A stretch of DNA of 64,000 nucleotides. Origin: Triglochin maritima (Eukaryota > Streptophyta > Magnoliopsida > Alismatales > Juncaginaceae). Of this stretch, positions 1 to 11,272 are shown piece by piece; positions within the stretch are counted from its first letter, which is position 1; each line of letters starts with the position of its first letter. A model generated the notes under the pieces. The model was not told where the DNA came from. It saw nothing but the letters and a program-made list of their open reading frames with translations, and did not search any database. The position numbers and the translations under genes were made by a program. The DNA lies in the NCBI GenBank assembly GCA_963682175.1, contig OY821791.1, forward strand, positions 18,070,542-18,134,541, in the 5' to 3' direction.

Positions 1-1996
1 CTTTGTACTAAAGGATGATGCCAAGAAGTGGTTGTATAGAAACTAGGTGAATGCCTTTAGGACTTAGGATGAATTGCGATCTGCATTCCTACAGAAGTAC
101 TTCCCAAATCATCAGACTCAAAAACTGAGGAATGAAATCAATTCATTTTATCAGCATGAGACTGAATCATTCCATTCATACTTAGAGAGGTTCAAGGAGC
201 TACTATCCTCATGCCCTCACCATGGCATCGAGTTGTGACACCTTTGTCAGATTGTCTACGAGGGTCTTCACATCCCATCCCGAACGCTCATTGAGTTCAT
301 GTATCAAGTAGAGTTCTTAGGAAGGGATGAAAGGGAGGCATGGGCTTTCCTAGAAGACCTCGCGCAGAAGACCATAGAGTGGGAGAGTGTGAGGGAACCA
401 TCACCAACATCTAGCATAGGAGGAAGGATCGCAAACGCTAACTCAACTAGATCGGATAATACATTTGTTGTCGATACCACTACGGCCACCGAGACACGCA
501 TGGCGGCCTTAATGCGCCGCATGGATTCGATTGAGCTCCAAAACCAGCAAGGTATGTCACATGTGTCTGCATCTGATCCAGTTCCCTGTTATCTATCTAT
601 GTGGTTGAATAGGTCATGTAGGAGGCGAGTGTGCGTCCATTCCTCCTGAGATGGAACAACTAAATGCCATCTATGATAGATCCACGAATGACCCATACTC
701 ATCATCATATACTCCTGGATAGAGGAACCACCCTAACTTTTCATGGAACCAAAACAATGTCCTGAGTGGTCCTTCAAACTTCTCTAGACCACCTAACACA
801 CCACACCAACCTCCCATGCATTCAAAATATTTTCAGCCACCCCAAGCCCAGATCACCAACCCACCGGGTTTCCCAAATTCTAAGAACATGGAAACCCGAT
901 TTAATTTACATGAGAACTTGACTAGTGGACTTAAGAACTCAATCAAAAACTTTAGGTCATCCACGAGTCAAGTTCTCACTACAAATCAGCAGACCATGAA
1001 ATCTCTAGAGCTTCAGATGGGCCAATTGGCTCAGTCTGTACATGAGAGAGAGGGACTCTACCGAGCCAGCCCGAGGCTAACCCCCGCATGTACCTGCAAC
1101 AACACATGTAAAATGAGATTTTGGTAACTCGGGGGTGGCAAGTGAACCATGTGGAGGAACTTGTTCACCATGTCAATGCCATTGTAACCTCAAAGAATGG
1201 AAAGCAGGTTGACAATCACATTTCCTTGCCACCACCACCATTTGTGCTGCCTATGCAGCCTCTCGGTGGGAATGATGGTGAATAAGAGGCTGAGGGTGAG
1301 GGCAATACACCAATGCCTTCATCTCAGGCATCGTAGAAAACCTACCTGCCAAAAGCTCCATATCCCAGTAGGTTAACCAAAAATCAGAGTGACACAATGG
1401 ATAAGATATTAAAGGTCTTTAAGCAAGTGAAGGTTAAGATCCCGTTGTTGGATGTCATCCAACAAATACCTGAATATGCCAAAGTGTTGAAGGATCTCTG
1501 CACAACAATGAGGAAGACCAATGTTCCTAAGAAAACATTCTTAGCTGCGAATGTGAGCTCACTTTTGTCCAATCCCACGTACACAAAGTATAAGGACCCT
1601 GGTTGTCCCACTATTCTGTGTATGATAGAGGACACTAGCATGAGTAACATATTTCTTGATTTAGGATTAGCGGTCAACCTCCTCCCATTTTCTGTTTATC
1701 AACAGTTGAACTTGGGAGAACTGAAATCAACTAAGATTACCCTCCAATTGGCGGATAGATGCATTTGTGTCCTAAAGGGGATTATTGAGGACATTAGCAT
1801 GAGTAACATATTTCTTGATTTAGGATTAGCGGTCAACCTCCTCCCATTTTCTGTTTATCAACAGTTGAACTTGGGAGAACTGAAATCAACTAAGATTACC
1901 CTCCAATTGGCGGATAGATGCATTTGTGTCCTAAAGGGGATTATTGTGGACATGCTCATCAAAGTTGTAGATTTTATATTTCCAGTAGATTTTGTC
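1..1996 (+). pseudogene. Gypsy (Athila/Tat-like) gag-protease relic
   Basis: This is the remnant of a Ty3/gypsy gag-protease reading frame that enters from outside the window. Translation gives a retrotransposon gag domain (a KKWLY start, then FLQKYFPN and a CPHHGIEL stretch), a spacer with RMAALMRRMDSIEL, and a retroviral-type aspartic protease near 1620-1990 (YKDPGCPTI, then LDLG and NLLPFSVY). It matches the better preserved Gyp-1 gag-protease at 11567-13350 almost step for step. Several in-frame stops and frameshifts break it, so no product is expected. Homology to Gyp-1 stops abruptly at about 1996, where CACTA-related sequence begins. No LTR, reverse transcriptase or integrase is present on this side of the junction. 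Confidence 0.85.
1628..1945 (+). repeat. 159-bp in-frame tandem duplication in the protease
   Basis: Positions 1628-1786 are repeated directly at 1787-1945, with one base change seen (GACACT versus GACATT). The unit is 53 codons and keeps the frame. It carries the protease LDLG active-site segment and NLLPFSVY twice. Near identity of the copies inside an otherwise decayed relic shows that the duplication happened late. Confidence 0.95.
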
Positions 1997-2300
1997 AGGC
2001 TGACGTTTCTTTTATTTGATTTTTGTTGCATAAAGGCTGACGTTGTAGGACATTTCTTTTATTTTTGTTATTTGTTTGATACTTGTAATTCAAACTCAAA
2101 CCCTGCAGTTCATATTCAATCAAGCAATTCACAACATTCATATCTATCAAACAAATAATTAATTCTCACATACAATTAATTGCACAACATTCATATTCAG
2201 TCCAGCAATAACAACAATCATATCTATCAGTTGCACAACATTCATATCATGTGTGACATACAAATGCATCTACTTAATACTACAACATACAATGAACCTT

Positions 2301-3144
2301 TAGTTTTGACGTTTTCGTTTTTTCTCATAGGATCCTGGATCCATATTCCTTCATGATGATCATCTCGGGTAATTAAGTTGTCAACAGTCTGACGTTATCG
2401 AGCGATTTAAGTTCAGGTACTTGTGCAAACACGGGAAATTCTCCAATCTCATTAACATCTTTTTAGTCACGATTTGTTGTTTTCCTTCTAAAACTACCGA
2501 CCATTCATTAGCATACGAGTCTATTACATAGAAAATATGTTTTGCTTGAGCTGCCAGAATATAAGGATCTTCCTTAAAACCTTTTTTTAAGGTTCATTAA
2601 AGTAAACCCCAACTCATCGACTTGAAGATCGTTCTTATTGTCCACCCACTTGCATTTAAATACCACAACACTGAATTTAGTAAAATTCAGCTCCCATATT
2701 TCTTCAATCTGACCATAATAAGACATATTGGCTTATATGGGATTTCTATCTTTCAAGCTAGACATGTGCAACGATTCAACTACCAAAGTGACCCCACTAT
2801 TCTGCATTGTGCTTTTCTTGTCCTCCATTTTGGTATAGAAAGAAAAAAAATTGATATCATAGCCATTATAAGATGTACTATAGGATTTGGTCGATATATC
2901 AACCACTTCAATTTTTTCACAAACATTACGGTTGTACACAGTTTCGCTGAACCAATCAACAAAAGTCTGATTGTGAGCATTAATGACTTGTTGATCAATC
3001 CAATAAGCATGTTTTCCCTCACTATGGTCATGTGCTCATCCAAATAAGGTTGGATTTCATCAAAATTGCACAACACATAGAAATACGCTTTGAAGAGATT
3101 CTCACCTTTTGGATTTATTATCTTCGGGCCACGCGTACCTTTAC
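2301..3144 (-). pseudogene. CACTA TNP2 transposase, C-terminal part (DUF4218 end and DUF4216)
   Basis: This is the continuation of the transposase across the nested LTR. On the minus strand 3144-2780 reads the end of DUF4218 (FKAYFYVLCNFDEIQPYLDEH), then FYTKMEDKKSTMQNSGVTLV at 2733-2939. The DUF4216 signature follows at about 2580-2720 (SYYGQIEEIWELNF, VVFKCKWVDN, DELGFTL). A lysine/arginine-rich tail ends at a stop near 2301. Removing the LTR and one copy of its TTTAC target duplication brings the two halves back in register, which confirms that they are one gene. Stops and frameshifts are frequent. Confidence 0.8.
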
Positions 3145-3601
3145 TGTAAAGACGTGTGAGAGAGAGGGTGAGGGTGAGGGAGGTATGGAGTGGAGTGAGG
3201 TGAAGTATGGGTGGAGGTATGGTGAGGGTATGGCTTAGGTGTTAGGTTTTGTTTATAAAAACCAAAATCTCACCCCTTTTACTCTTTTGTTTGCCATTTC
3301 GTTTTCCACCCCAAAACTCACCCATCTTCTTCATTCCGGCGACCAGAGGACGAGGGAGCACGCCGGCGACGTGGTGAAGTTGACGCATGCGAAGAAGGAG
3401 CGTCGGGAACGGAGGAAAGAAGGAGAAGAAGCTAGAAGCGACGCCGGAGGAGGAGAAGCTCGCCGCACACGTCTTCTTCGCGGTGAAAGGTATGCCAAGT
3501 CTTCATAGTAACTCCCCAAGAGGTGTGGGAGTGTAGGGGGCGGCGTTGGTGCCGTTTCCCGGCGAGAAACCCGGCTGGACAGAGGTTGAAGACGCTCTGT
3601 T

Positions 3602-4155
3602 CGGTCGACCGATTGAGTGTTCGGTCGACCGAACGGCGTCTAGATGATGCCTGTCCAGAGGGAAAATGCATGTTCGGTCGACCGGTAGTTGGTCTCGGTC
3701 GACCGAGTTTAGTAGATATTTGCTTAATGCCCGAAAACGGTCGAACGACGTCTGTGTGACGGTCGACCGTTTATGCCAAATTTTAGCGGGAATATTTTAT
3801 AAGGGTTATATTAGTCCGGTCGACCGGTGGTTGTTCGGTCGACCGATCCCAGTAGATAGGGTAGACAGACCTTCGGCCGACCGAGTGTGTGTCTCGGTCG
3901 ACCGAACTGCGCAAAGTCGGTCAAGAGCGTTGACCATCTAAACGGTCGACCGCTCTGGATCCGGTCGACCGGACCGCGTGCAGTTTTCCTGTAGTGAAGT
4001 GCCTGTTGATCCCGTTGACCGAAAGAGTTTCGGTCGACCGAATGCAGTGGGCAGGATTCATGCAGTTTTCCTTATCGGTTGAACGGACCCTGGTTCGACC
4101 GACAGGATATATATGTATATAAAACGTATAGCGTAGACCTTCCAAACGGTCGACC
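3602..4155. repeat. CGGTCGACCG palindrome cluster 1
   Basis: Twelve exact GGTCGACC cores were counted between 3602 and 4155, most as the full palindrome CGGTCGACCG flanked by T...A, A...T or C...G. Near matches such as CGGCCGACCG and GGTTGACC lie between them. Spacing is irregular, so this is a cluster and not a tandem repeat. All but the last copy lie upstream of the LTR's TATA box at 4116. Confidence 0.95.
4116..4124 (+). promoter_or_regulatory. Predicted TATA box of the 3145-5005 LTR
   Basis: TATATAAAA lies within the LTR, downstream of most of the palindrome cluster. It is the best candidate for the U3/R promoter of this LTR. The call rests on sequence alone. Confidence 0.5.
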
Positions 4156-4427
4156 GCTAGATTTGACCTTGTTCGACTGGTGGGTCGAATTATCTTTCCT
4201 TGGTGGATTTATCCACATACGTGACGTCGAGCAGAGGCGACTACCGGCTGCCGAGCCCACGGTCGATCACCGGACCTCGGAGCTACGGATTTCACCTACG
4301 ACGAGAGCGTATCTTCTGTTGGACCCCTCGTGGATGCCGGTGCGGCAGAGGGATGCCTTCCATGCCTGTGTGGGTGGTAGATGCCTCCTTCCCTGGTGGG
4401 GGAAGGGGATACACTTTCCCTGTGGAG

Positions 4428-4586
4428 GAGAGCGGCGACCCCCTCGTGTGGGCCTGGATTGGCAGGGGGGATGCCTTCCATGCCCCTGTGTGCGGCTGGG
4501 AGATGAGAGCGGCGACCCCCCTCGTGTGGGCCTGGATTGGCAGGGTGGGGGATGCTTTCCATGCCCCTGTGTGCGGCTGGGAGATG
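4428..4586 (+). repeat. ~77-bp tandem repeat, two copies
   Basis: The unit starting GAGAGCGGCGACC at 4428 recurs at 4505 with small length changes. Related partial units (ATGCCTTCCATGCC) lie upstream near 4350. It sits in the R/U5 part of the solo LTR, is GC-rich and opens long spurious reading frames on both strands. Confidence 0.85.
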
Positions 4587-5005
4587 GTCCGTGGTGGTTG
4601 GGGCATTCATTGGGCCCGAGGAGGATTGCATTGCATGAGCATTCTTGGCTTTTTCATCTGTATTTCTGTATATGTAGGAGATGTTGGCATACGGGGTTCC
4701 TTTCGGGAACTCAGGCAGATTTTATGTTTTATTTTCAGGGAGCAGGCAGTCCTAGGTTGGTGGTGACCGAGGGGAGTGCCTCCGGGATCGGGTCCTGTCT
4801 CTTTATCTTTTTGTAGAGGTAGTGATTACTGTAGTTATGTATTAGACTATTAATCGCTCTTTTGACACTCTGTATTATGACTTCCACGTGGAGATATTTT
4901 ATATATATATTCTGTTGACTTTTCCAGTAACGTGCCCTTGTTGACGGTCGTATGTTTATGTCTTTATTATTGTTTAAATTTTCTGCTGTTTTCGGGTACG
5001 TTACA

Positions 5006-7266
5006 TTTACCTTCAATCATATCTTCATGTCTGTTCTTAGGAAGTCCCATACTCTTAGTATGAGCCAAGTACTCATTACAAAACTTGATCAATTACCTCT
5101 TGAGCTATGTAACCTTCAACAATACTCGCATTTCGCCTTCATCGATTCTTACAATAATCTTTCAACTCACCCATATAACGCTCGAAACGTTACATCCATC
5201 TCAAAGATACTAGACCGAGTAGCTTAACTTCTCTAACCAGATGAATTACCAAATGAACCATTATGTCAAAAAAGTTGGCAGAAAGTACATCTCCAACTAA
5301 CATATCGTAATAACTACTTCATTCTGTAACTTATCCAAATACTTTGGATCAATTACTTTGTTGCAAATATTGTTGAAGAAGAAACAAAATTTGAAAATAG
5401 CATGTCTAACGTGTTTCGGCAATATCATTCTAATAGCAACAAGTAACAACTATTGGATCAACACATGACAATCATGAGACTTCAAAGCAAGTAGTTGCAA
5501 ATCTTTAATTGAAACAAGAATGCTAATATTTGAAGAATACCTACAACACTTTGACACCATGTAGACACTGACACAAAGCTAATTTCTACTTTCTGTCCAA
5601 AGTGTAACAAGTTGGTGGTAAATACTTACGAGTACTCTTACTCTCTGGTGCTAGTTTTGCTCGAATACCAAGTTCAACTAGATCAAGTGTGGCATTATAT
5701 CCATTTTTAGTCTTACCCGCTATGTTAAGAAGAGTTCCTAACAAACTATCACAAATATTTTTTCCGACATGCATCAGATCAATACAATGTCTGACTTCTA
5801 AGGTCTCCCAATAATAATGGTTAAAAATGGATTTTGTTCTTCTTCCAACAACTCTAATCATTTCCGCGTTTGTAAGGATTGCTGAATTTGCATTGGATAA
5901 ACTTCACCTGCTCAAGAACTTGGCTTACACTGATTTCTGCAGGAGGTTCTTTAAATTCCTACTTTCCGTTAATTGTCATTTTCATTTTACGAAACGGATG
6001 ACTCGTAGGAATAAATTTGCGATGACCAAGATACATTGTCTTATTGCCATGCACAAGCTGCAAACAACTTGTGGTTTCTTCACAAATAGGACATGTTTTG
6101 TGCCCTTTCACAGAATAGTCAGACAAATTTTCATATGCAGGGAAGTCATTAATTGTGCAAAATATCATTGCACACATTGCAAATAATTATTGACGGTGGG
6201 CATCCCACACTTGCTTGCCATCAATCCACAATTTCTTCAAGTCGTCAATGAGGGGAGACAAATACACATCTATGTTATTGCTTGGTTGTTTTGGACCAGA
6301 AATCTTTAAAGACAATATCATGTATCTATGTTTCATGCTTAACCATGGAGGTAGATTGTATTTCACTAGTAGAACTGGTCACGAACTATGAAGGTTGTTC
6401 AAACTCCCATAAGGATTCATTCCATCAATAGACATACCAAGTCTTAGATTTCTGGATTCTTGACCGAACACTGGAAAATCTGAATCGATCTTCTTCCAAT
6501 GCGGAGAATTTGCAGGATGATGAGGCATTTGATCATTCACTTTATTACGATATGCGTACCATGTCGGATTCTTTGAATCCGTAGGGCAGGCAAACACATA
6601 TTTCAACCTTGGAATGATCGGAAGATACCACAACACCTTCGTAGGCGGACCTTGTACTGGTATATCACAACTCACATTTTTTTATACCTTCACACGTTAC
6701 AAATCGGACAACAATGCAGATTTTCATATTCGGTCCTATATAATATGCAATCATTAGGGCATGGATGTATTTTCCTATTTAACTTGAGCAAGGCGATAAA
6801 ACTGACATCACTCCAACCATACGAGCCTTTCAAGGTATATAATTGTATCACTGCAGACAATCTACTAAAATCGATGCAACCCGGATACAAAGGTTTTTCT
6901 TTGTTTGACAACAAATTACTAACTACTTGTGGTTTATCATCAAACTTTTCGGTAACATCTCGAATCATATCCTCTAACCGATCATCATCATTAACATCTT
7001 TCTGTGACGGACTATCACTTTCTATATGTATTTCATTCTCACCATATCATATTCAACGTGTAAAACCTTCATCAAAACCTTTTAAACATATGAGTCTTGA
7101 TTTCTTTTACATCTCTTAAGATCATGTTAAGACACTTCCTACACTGATAGAAGACTTTTCCTTCGTTTCTAAAATGTGCATTCTTTTGTTTAAACTCTAG
7201 AAATTTATCAATTCCGTACTCGTACTAATCACTCAATCGACTAGCAAAAATCCAATTTTGATTCAT
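5006..7266 (-). pseudogene. CACTA TNP2 transposase, N-terminal two thirds
   Basis: On the minus strand the protein begins at an ATG at 7266 (MNQNWIFASRLSD), matching the transposase-associated N-terminal domain of plant CACTA elements. The TNP2 catalytic region follows: LYPGCIDFSRLS and CPNDCILYRTEYENLHCCPIC at 6690-6968, LRLGMSIDGMNPYG at 6379-6675, and FPAYENLSDYSVKGHKTCPIC with YLGHRKF at 5959-6177. The DUF4218 start comes next (HCIDLMHVGKNICDSLLGTL at 5586-5861) and continues to about 5010 (FFDIMVHL, RWM, FERYMGELK). Family members cut and paste CACTA elements by acting on their ends. Many stops and frame changes show that the gene is dead. The reading is interrupted at 5005 by a solo LTR and resumes at 3139. 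Confidence 0.85.
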
Positions 7267-7845
7267 TGTTATCTACACAACAACACAAACAATCGTGGAT
7301 CGTGTGGGTTATGGGTCCACAATACTAATCACAATTTTATGCTAATTACCTACTTGTTTGAACTATCAAAGATATGCAGCGGAATTAAACTAACAAACAA
7401 GCAAGTAAAGACTAGAAATGCAAATCACGATGCACATGGGGGTTTTACAGAGGTTCGGCCACCGACTACGTCCTCTCTTGCAAGCTCCGCTCGACACTTC
7501 GAGCTCCGCTCACCACTTCACTATCCACTCCCCGTTCCGGGCCGGGAGAGAACGTCTTTTACAAAACAAGCACCGCGAACACCCTGCTTGCTTGACTTTC
7601 TTCTCTCACAATCCGAGAGGAACACTTCGGCTTTCACTGAAGTCCTTGCTTCTTCACAAACGAAAGCTTGAGTGGAATACACTCTCTCACTTGAGCACAC
7701 TTAGCTTATGATGTGGAATTGATGCTAAGGTGTGGAAGTGTAGGCTTGGAGTGTTTGATTGGGGAAATTTGACTTTGGGAGTTTCTCTCTAATGTATAGG
7801 ACAAGTAGTAGTGGGACAGTTGTGTTAAAATGTGTTTTACAACTC

Positions 7846-7853
7846 TTTATATA
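7846..7853 (-). promoter_or_regulatory. Predicted TATA box of the SIR LTR
   Basis: On the minus strand this reads TATATAAA, about 100 bp downstream (in LTR sense) of the palindrome cluster. The same box is found in the other SIR LTRs at 23052-23059 and 26800-26807. Confidence 0.6.
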
Positions 7854-7950
7854 GGCATTTAGAGAGAATAGATCCGTTGGGGTTTATTGGGTGAGTGATG
7901 GTGTAAGATACACAAAACAGAAACTCGCAGGACCCAATTCTGAGTTAATT

Positions 7951-8442
7951 CGATCGACCGGATCAGTCTGAATGGTCGACCGTTTGGCAGTTTTGAACTC
8001 AGTTTGGTCGACCGGTTAGGTAACGATCGACCGCCCAACTCTACGACTTAGGTACACTTAAGTGATCGGTCGAACTCCGAAAAGGTTCGGTCGATCGATT
8101 TGCACCAGGCACTTTGGGGTTGACAAACAATGATCAATTCGGTCAACCGAGATAAGGTCTAGCGGTCGACCGATTTTGTCTAGGAGGTTCGGGTTTGTCA
8201 AGAGACAAATATTCGGTCGACCGAACAAGGTCCTCGGTCGACCGATACGTGAAATGTATTTGGGGTATATTTGGTTAATACGAATACGACCGTTGGGTAT
8301 AATACGACAAAATAAACGGTCGGAAAAATAAGTTCATACGGTCGACCGAAAGGGCATATACGGTCGACCGAAACCAGGTAGTGAAAACACAAACTGGATA
8401 ATTGATCACTCGGTCGACCAAACGGTCTGTTACGGTCGACCG
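7951..8442. repeat. CGGTCGACCG palindrome cluster 2
   Basis: Nine exact GGTCGACC cores occur, with decayed forms such as CGATCGACCG, CGGTCAACCG and GGTCGATCG. The cluster fills the stretch 100-590 bp upstream of the SIR TATA box on the minus strand. Confidence 0.95.
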
Positions 8443-8820
8443 AATGTGGGCAGACTGTTAAGGTTCAGGTTTAGTGTTTTCCGGTCTAAGTTTGGGTGAT
8501 CTATTGAAGTCCAAATTATGTGAAATTTTGTGTGTGACTTCTATAAGGAACCTAGTATGTGTTGAAGTAATTTTTAGCTTAAGTATGCTCAATTTACACA
8601 AGTTCCTAAGACTCAAACAAAATACAAAATACATGTCTTCAAAAGAGCTTGGTTACATGTCTTGACTTGATTTTCCTTTCTTCCTTGAGTCTTGATCACC
8701 TGTAGAGGTTAGCACACAACAATATATGTGCAATGCCACATGTGTTCTACTGTACATGATCATAACTAAGATTAGGTTGATTAAATCATCAAAACATAGA
8801 TTAAGGCCAAAAAGCCAACA

Positions 8821-9037
8821 GTACTTACGCAACATAAGGAGAGAGCGACTGTGACTTTTTCTTCTGAATTTCCTAGGTTTGCCGTTGGCAATGTAGGTGG
8901 CTTTAAGTCAACATATCTAAAGAAATAAAATAAATTAGCCAGCAAAATTAACAGTATAAAGCAAGTGCATGCTTACGCGGTTGTCGAGTCGATTCACTCT
9001 CACTACTACTTGTTTCCGTGGATATGAGTAATGTCTA
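8821..9037. other. Unassigned 217-bp island
   Basis: This piece lies between the SIR LTR and the truncated Gyp-1 LTR and matches neither. On the minus strand it reads a short serine/arginine-rich stretch (SSSESESTRQPR). A GTAAGC donor-like site near 8975 and a TTTAG acceptor-like site near 8920 follow, then another open stretch. It could be an exon-intron-exon scrap of the CACTA element's second gene or of a captured gene. The family cannot be named. Confidence 0.3.
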
Positions 9038-9932
9038 ACCCAACTGCAAATTACGAGTACCAAAATATTATTTTGGAGAAATTCTAAAGAAAAATCAATT
9101 TGGATCTCCAAATATATGAAGAAATTAGTTCGGAGCTCAAAAGAAAGGAAAGCAATCAATCCGGACGCGCAAAGGACAGCTAAATCATACCATAAACACA
9201 CAGGAAAAATCCGGATTGATTCTGAGCCAGAAAGGCGGCGATTCTGCCGCACCTCATGAACAACATGCGGTGGAAACGCCGCATGGTCATCGATCCGTGC
9301 CCTCGGATTTCTTCGAGTCGTGTCATAACACATGTCCTTGCCTTATTCATACTTGGGTCCCTTGTATCGGCTATAAATAGCCCCGAGATTATGTTGTAAA
9401 AAAAGACTAGTTTTTATTCCATTCTTTAGGAATAAAATTCTGTTGGTTTATTTCGCGTTTTTAGTTTTCTTTCGTAGTTTCTCTAGGACTCCTCCTCCTT
9501 CCCTCCATCCATGAGTTTCTAACCCTCTCCGAAGGGTGGGGGTGACGGATTTAGGGTGACGAGAAGAAGAATGATGTTATTATTTTAATTTCTATTTTGA
9601 TTACTTGAGTTTATGTTAAGTCATTTATCATGTAATGCTTTATAACTGATGTGATTTATTATAAGTTTTAGATTTCTCTAAACAAAACCCGATATCTAAA
9701 CCCCCACCCGCTGGACTCTCATCCATATTTGCTTTATTCTTAGTTTGTTTTTGTTGTTCTTGCTTTAGAAAATTAAAAATCCAAAATCTCAAACCAACCT
9801 TATTTCTCTCTATTTTTTCCTTAATCGAAAATCCCAAAAAAATAACAATATCTCTCCCTCTTTGTGTTCGACCCGTACTTGCCACGTCTTCATTGACGTC
9901 GTGCACTTGCGGTATAAATGAAATTCTCATCA
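9038..9932 (+). repeat. Gyp-1 5' LTR, truncated at its 5' side
   Basis: It corresponds to 15168-16060 of the 3' LTR with few differences and ends ATTCTCATCA (TG...CA type). A TATA box TATAAATA lies at 9372-9379. CpG-rich inverted repeats (GCGGC...GCCGC and ATGCGG...CCGCAT, about 9231-9285) lie about 90-140 bp upstream of it. The missing part equals 14871-15167 of the other LTR. Confidence 0.9.
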
Positions 9933-9938
9933 AGTTTT

Positions 9939-9956
9939 TGGCGCCATTGCCAGGGA
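9939..9956 (+). other. Gyp-1 primer binding site
   Basis: TGGCGCCATTGCCAGGGA begins a few bases after the LTR end. It closely resembles the TGGCGCCGTTGCCGGGGA primer site of plant Athila/Tat elements, usually assigned to tRNA-Asp. At least two positions differ. Confidence 0.75.
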
Positions 9957-11272
9957 GGCGACGAAGATTTTGTTTATTTTTGGTGATTTCGATTCTTTTC
10001 TGTTTATCGTGTGTGCGATCTAACTATTTGGGTTTGCGTTTCAGGAGACAACGGAGTGCGCGGCCAAATCTGGGCACAGTCGAAGCAAGAAGGGCGGCGA
10101 AATCGCCGCATCTAAAGAACAATCTGCGGCGGATCCGCCGCACGTCTGGAGCATCTGGGCTTCAATTTTTTCTGGGGTCGTCCACATCTCTGTGTCGACG
10201 CGTAGAGCAACTGGAAATTTTCGAGAGCGGGCGGTGAACCCGACTGAGCGTGCGTAGGTAACCTTTGTTGCCTTTTTCCTCGTAATTTCTATTTTCGGAA
10301 AATTTCCTTTTTGTAGAACTACACGTGTTAAGCTCAAATTCCATAATTGGCAATAATTCAACTCTGACCTAAAAATTGGCAAAATTAGAAAGACTTATTG
10401 CATGCATCATATAGTGTTTTGTTTGCATTATTCTTGCTAAATTCTTGCAATTTTTTTTTTGTTGAAGAGTGCTGGTGGCAAGGTACGTGCACGGTTTTTA
10501 TCGATTGCATTTAAGCATATAATTTAGTTTGCATACAACCTTGCAATTGTCCCCCAACTAAAGACCAATGTTTGACTATCTTTGCTAGATTTAAGTTAAA
10601 CTATCTTAAGGGCAACTCCGTAGGAAAAGATACGGTGGGGATTTCATCACCCTTCCGTGGCCCACAAATCAATCCTAAAGTGTCACCCAAACCTTAAAAT
10701 TAAAATCAATTAGACATTGGCCCTTAAGGACTCAGACTCAATTAAGGAGAAGATTGGTTTGACTTGCTATGACTTGAAGCTGATCGAATTTAATTTGGTG
10801 TCTAGAAAGTGTTTTTGTGTTGACGTAAGTCTTCCAAGCGAAGTGGTTGTCTAATTGGCACCGACTCTGTCGGAAACGCCCCCACTAGCTATACTCTGCC
10901 TGGCCAATTTGGTTTGATTAGTGAGGGAGGTGAATCAAGCAAACCAATTCGACTCAACCAGTTAGGAGTCGTCTAGAATTAAGCGAAATTAGGTCTAGGA
11001 TTGTTTGAACCGTGCTTGTTTAGGAAACTTCTGACCAACCCTCTTATCTATATTTTAGAGTTAAGTTTCCCTTCTCATCTGAGTCTTCTTTCTCTTCTCA
11101 TCTCAATTCTCTAGATTAGGATTCCTTTCTCATCTTTCCCCCTTCTATTGTTTGTTTCCATTTTTGAAAGAAAAAAAAGCAATTGATTCTGGTAATTGAA
11201 TTTGGAATTTAAATTTCAAATTTGAATTCAAAAATTGATTCAAACTGATGCACTCAGATTTGGGTTCGGGAC
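9957..11272 (+). other. Gyp-1 untranslated leader
   Basis: This is a noncoding stretch of about 1.3 kb between primer site and gag. At 10090-10142 it contains GC-rich inverted repeats, including the perfect 18-bp palindrome TGCGGCGGATCCGCCGCA (10125-10142). That short module resembles the GC-rich module upstream of the TATA box in the Gyp-1 LTRs. No gag ATG in the right frame is obvious at the end of the leader. Confidence 0.6.

Larger units (their letters stand above)
3145..5005 (+). mobile_element. Solo LTR (family unassigned) inside the CACTA transposase
   Basis: A 1861-bp block begins TGTAAAG and ends CGTTACA, the TG...CA form of an LTR. It is flanked by the perfect 5-bp direct repeat TTTAC at 3140-3144 and 5006-5010. 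Both flanks are CACTA transposase. No primer site, polypurine tract or internal coding sequence is present, so it is a solo LTR left by recombination between two LTRs. A TATA box at 4116-4124 sets plus orientation. The end sequence resembles plant gypsy chromovirus LTRs, but this is only an impression. It contains a palindrome cluster and a ~77-bp tandem repeat. Confidence 0.88.
1997..7293 (-). mobile_element. CACTA (En/Spm-like) DNA transposon relic
   Basis: A minus-strand TNP2-type transposase occupies this segment once the nested LTR at 3145-5005 is set aside. About 300 bp of AT-rich DNA lies between the transposase stop (~2300) and the gypsy junction (~1996). It may be the former subterminal region; GGCTGACGTT occurs twice near 2000-2045. 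No CACTA terminal inverted repeat or 3-bp target duplication was found on either side, so both ends appear lost or lie beyond later insertions. Confidence 0.75.
7294..8820 (-). mobile_element. Lone SIR-type copia LTR
   Basis: This segment matches the SIR LTRs at 22521-23967 and 26269-27715 along its length. It shares the GATCGTGTGGG...GGGTCCACA end at 7298, the exon-like GC-rich R/U5 part, the palindrome cluster, and the AAGGCCAAAAAGCCAACA terminus at 8820. In its own minus orientation it starts TGTTGGC. The other end has mutated to CG. No internal SIR sequence adjoins it and no 5-bp target duplication is visible (ACAAT versus GTACT). It lies just upstream of the CACTA transposase start. It is more diverged than the other two copies. 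Confidence 0.85.

Noticed and set aside
1997..2050. CACTA terminal inverted repeat at the left edge
   Set aside because: The first bases after the gypsy junction do not read CACTA and no partner end was found.
3602..4155. Palindrome clusters as a CRISPR array or as CACTA subterminal repeats
   Set aside because: Spacing is irregular, there are no uniform spacers and this is plant DNA. The clusters lie inside LTRs with their own ends and target duplications, not at CACTA ends.
4079..4816. Long open frames on both strands inside the 3145-5005 LTR
   Set aside because: They arise from GC-rich tandem repeats and include palindrome copies; no domain is recognisable and the LTR ends and target duplication explain the segment.
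7289..8825. Target duplication for the lone SIR LTR at 7294-8820
   Set aside because: The flanking five bases (ACAAT and GTACT) do not match in any reasonable offset, so a simple solo LTR could not be shown.
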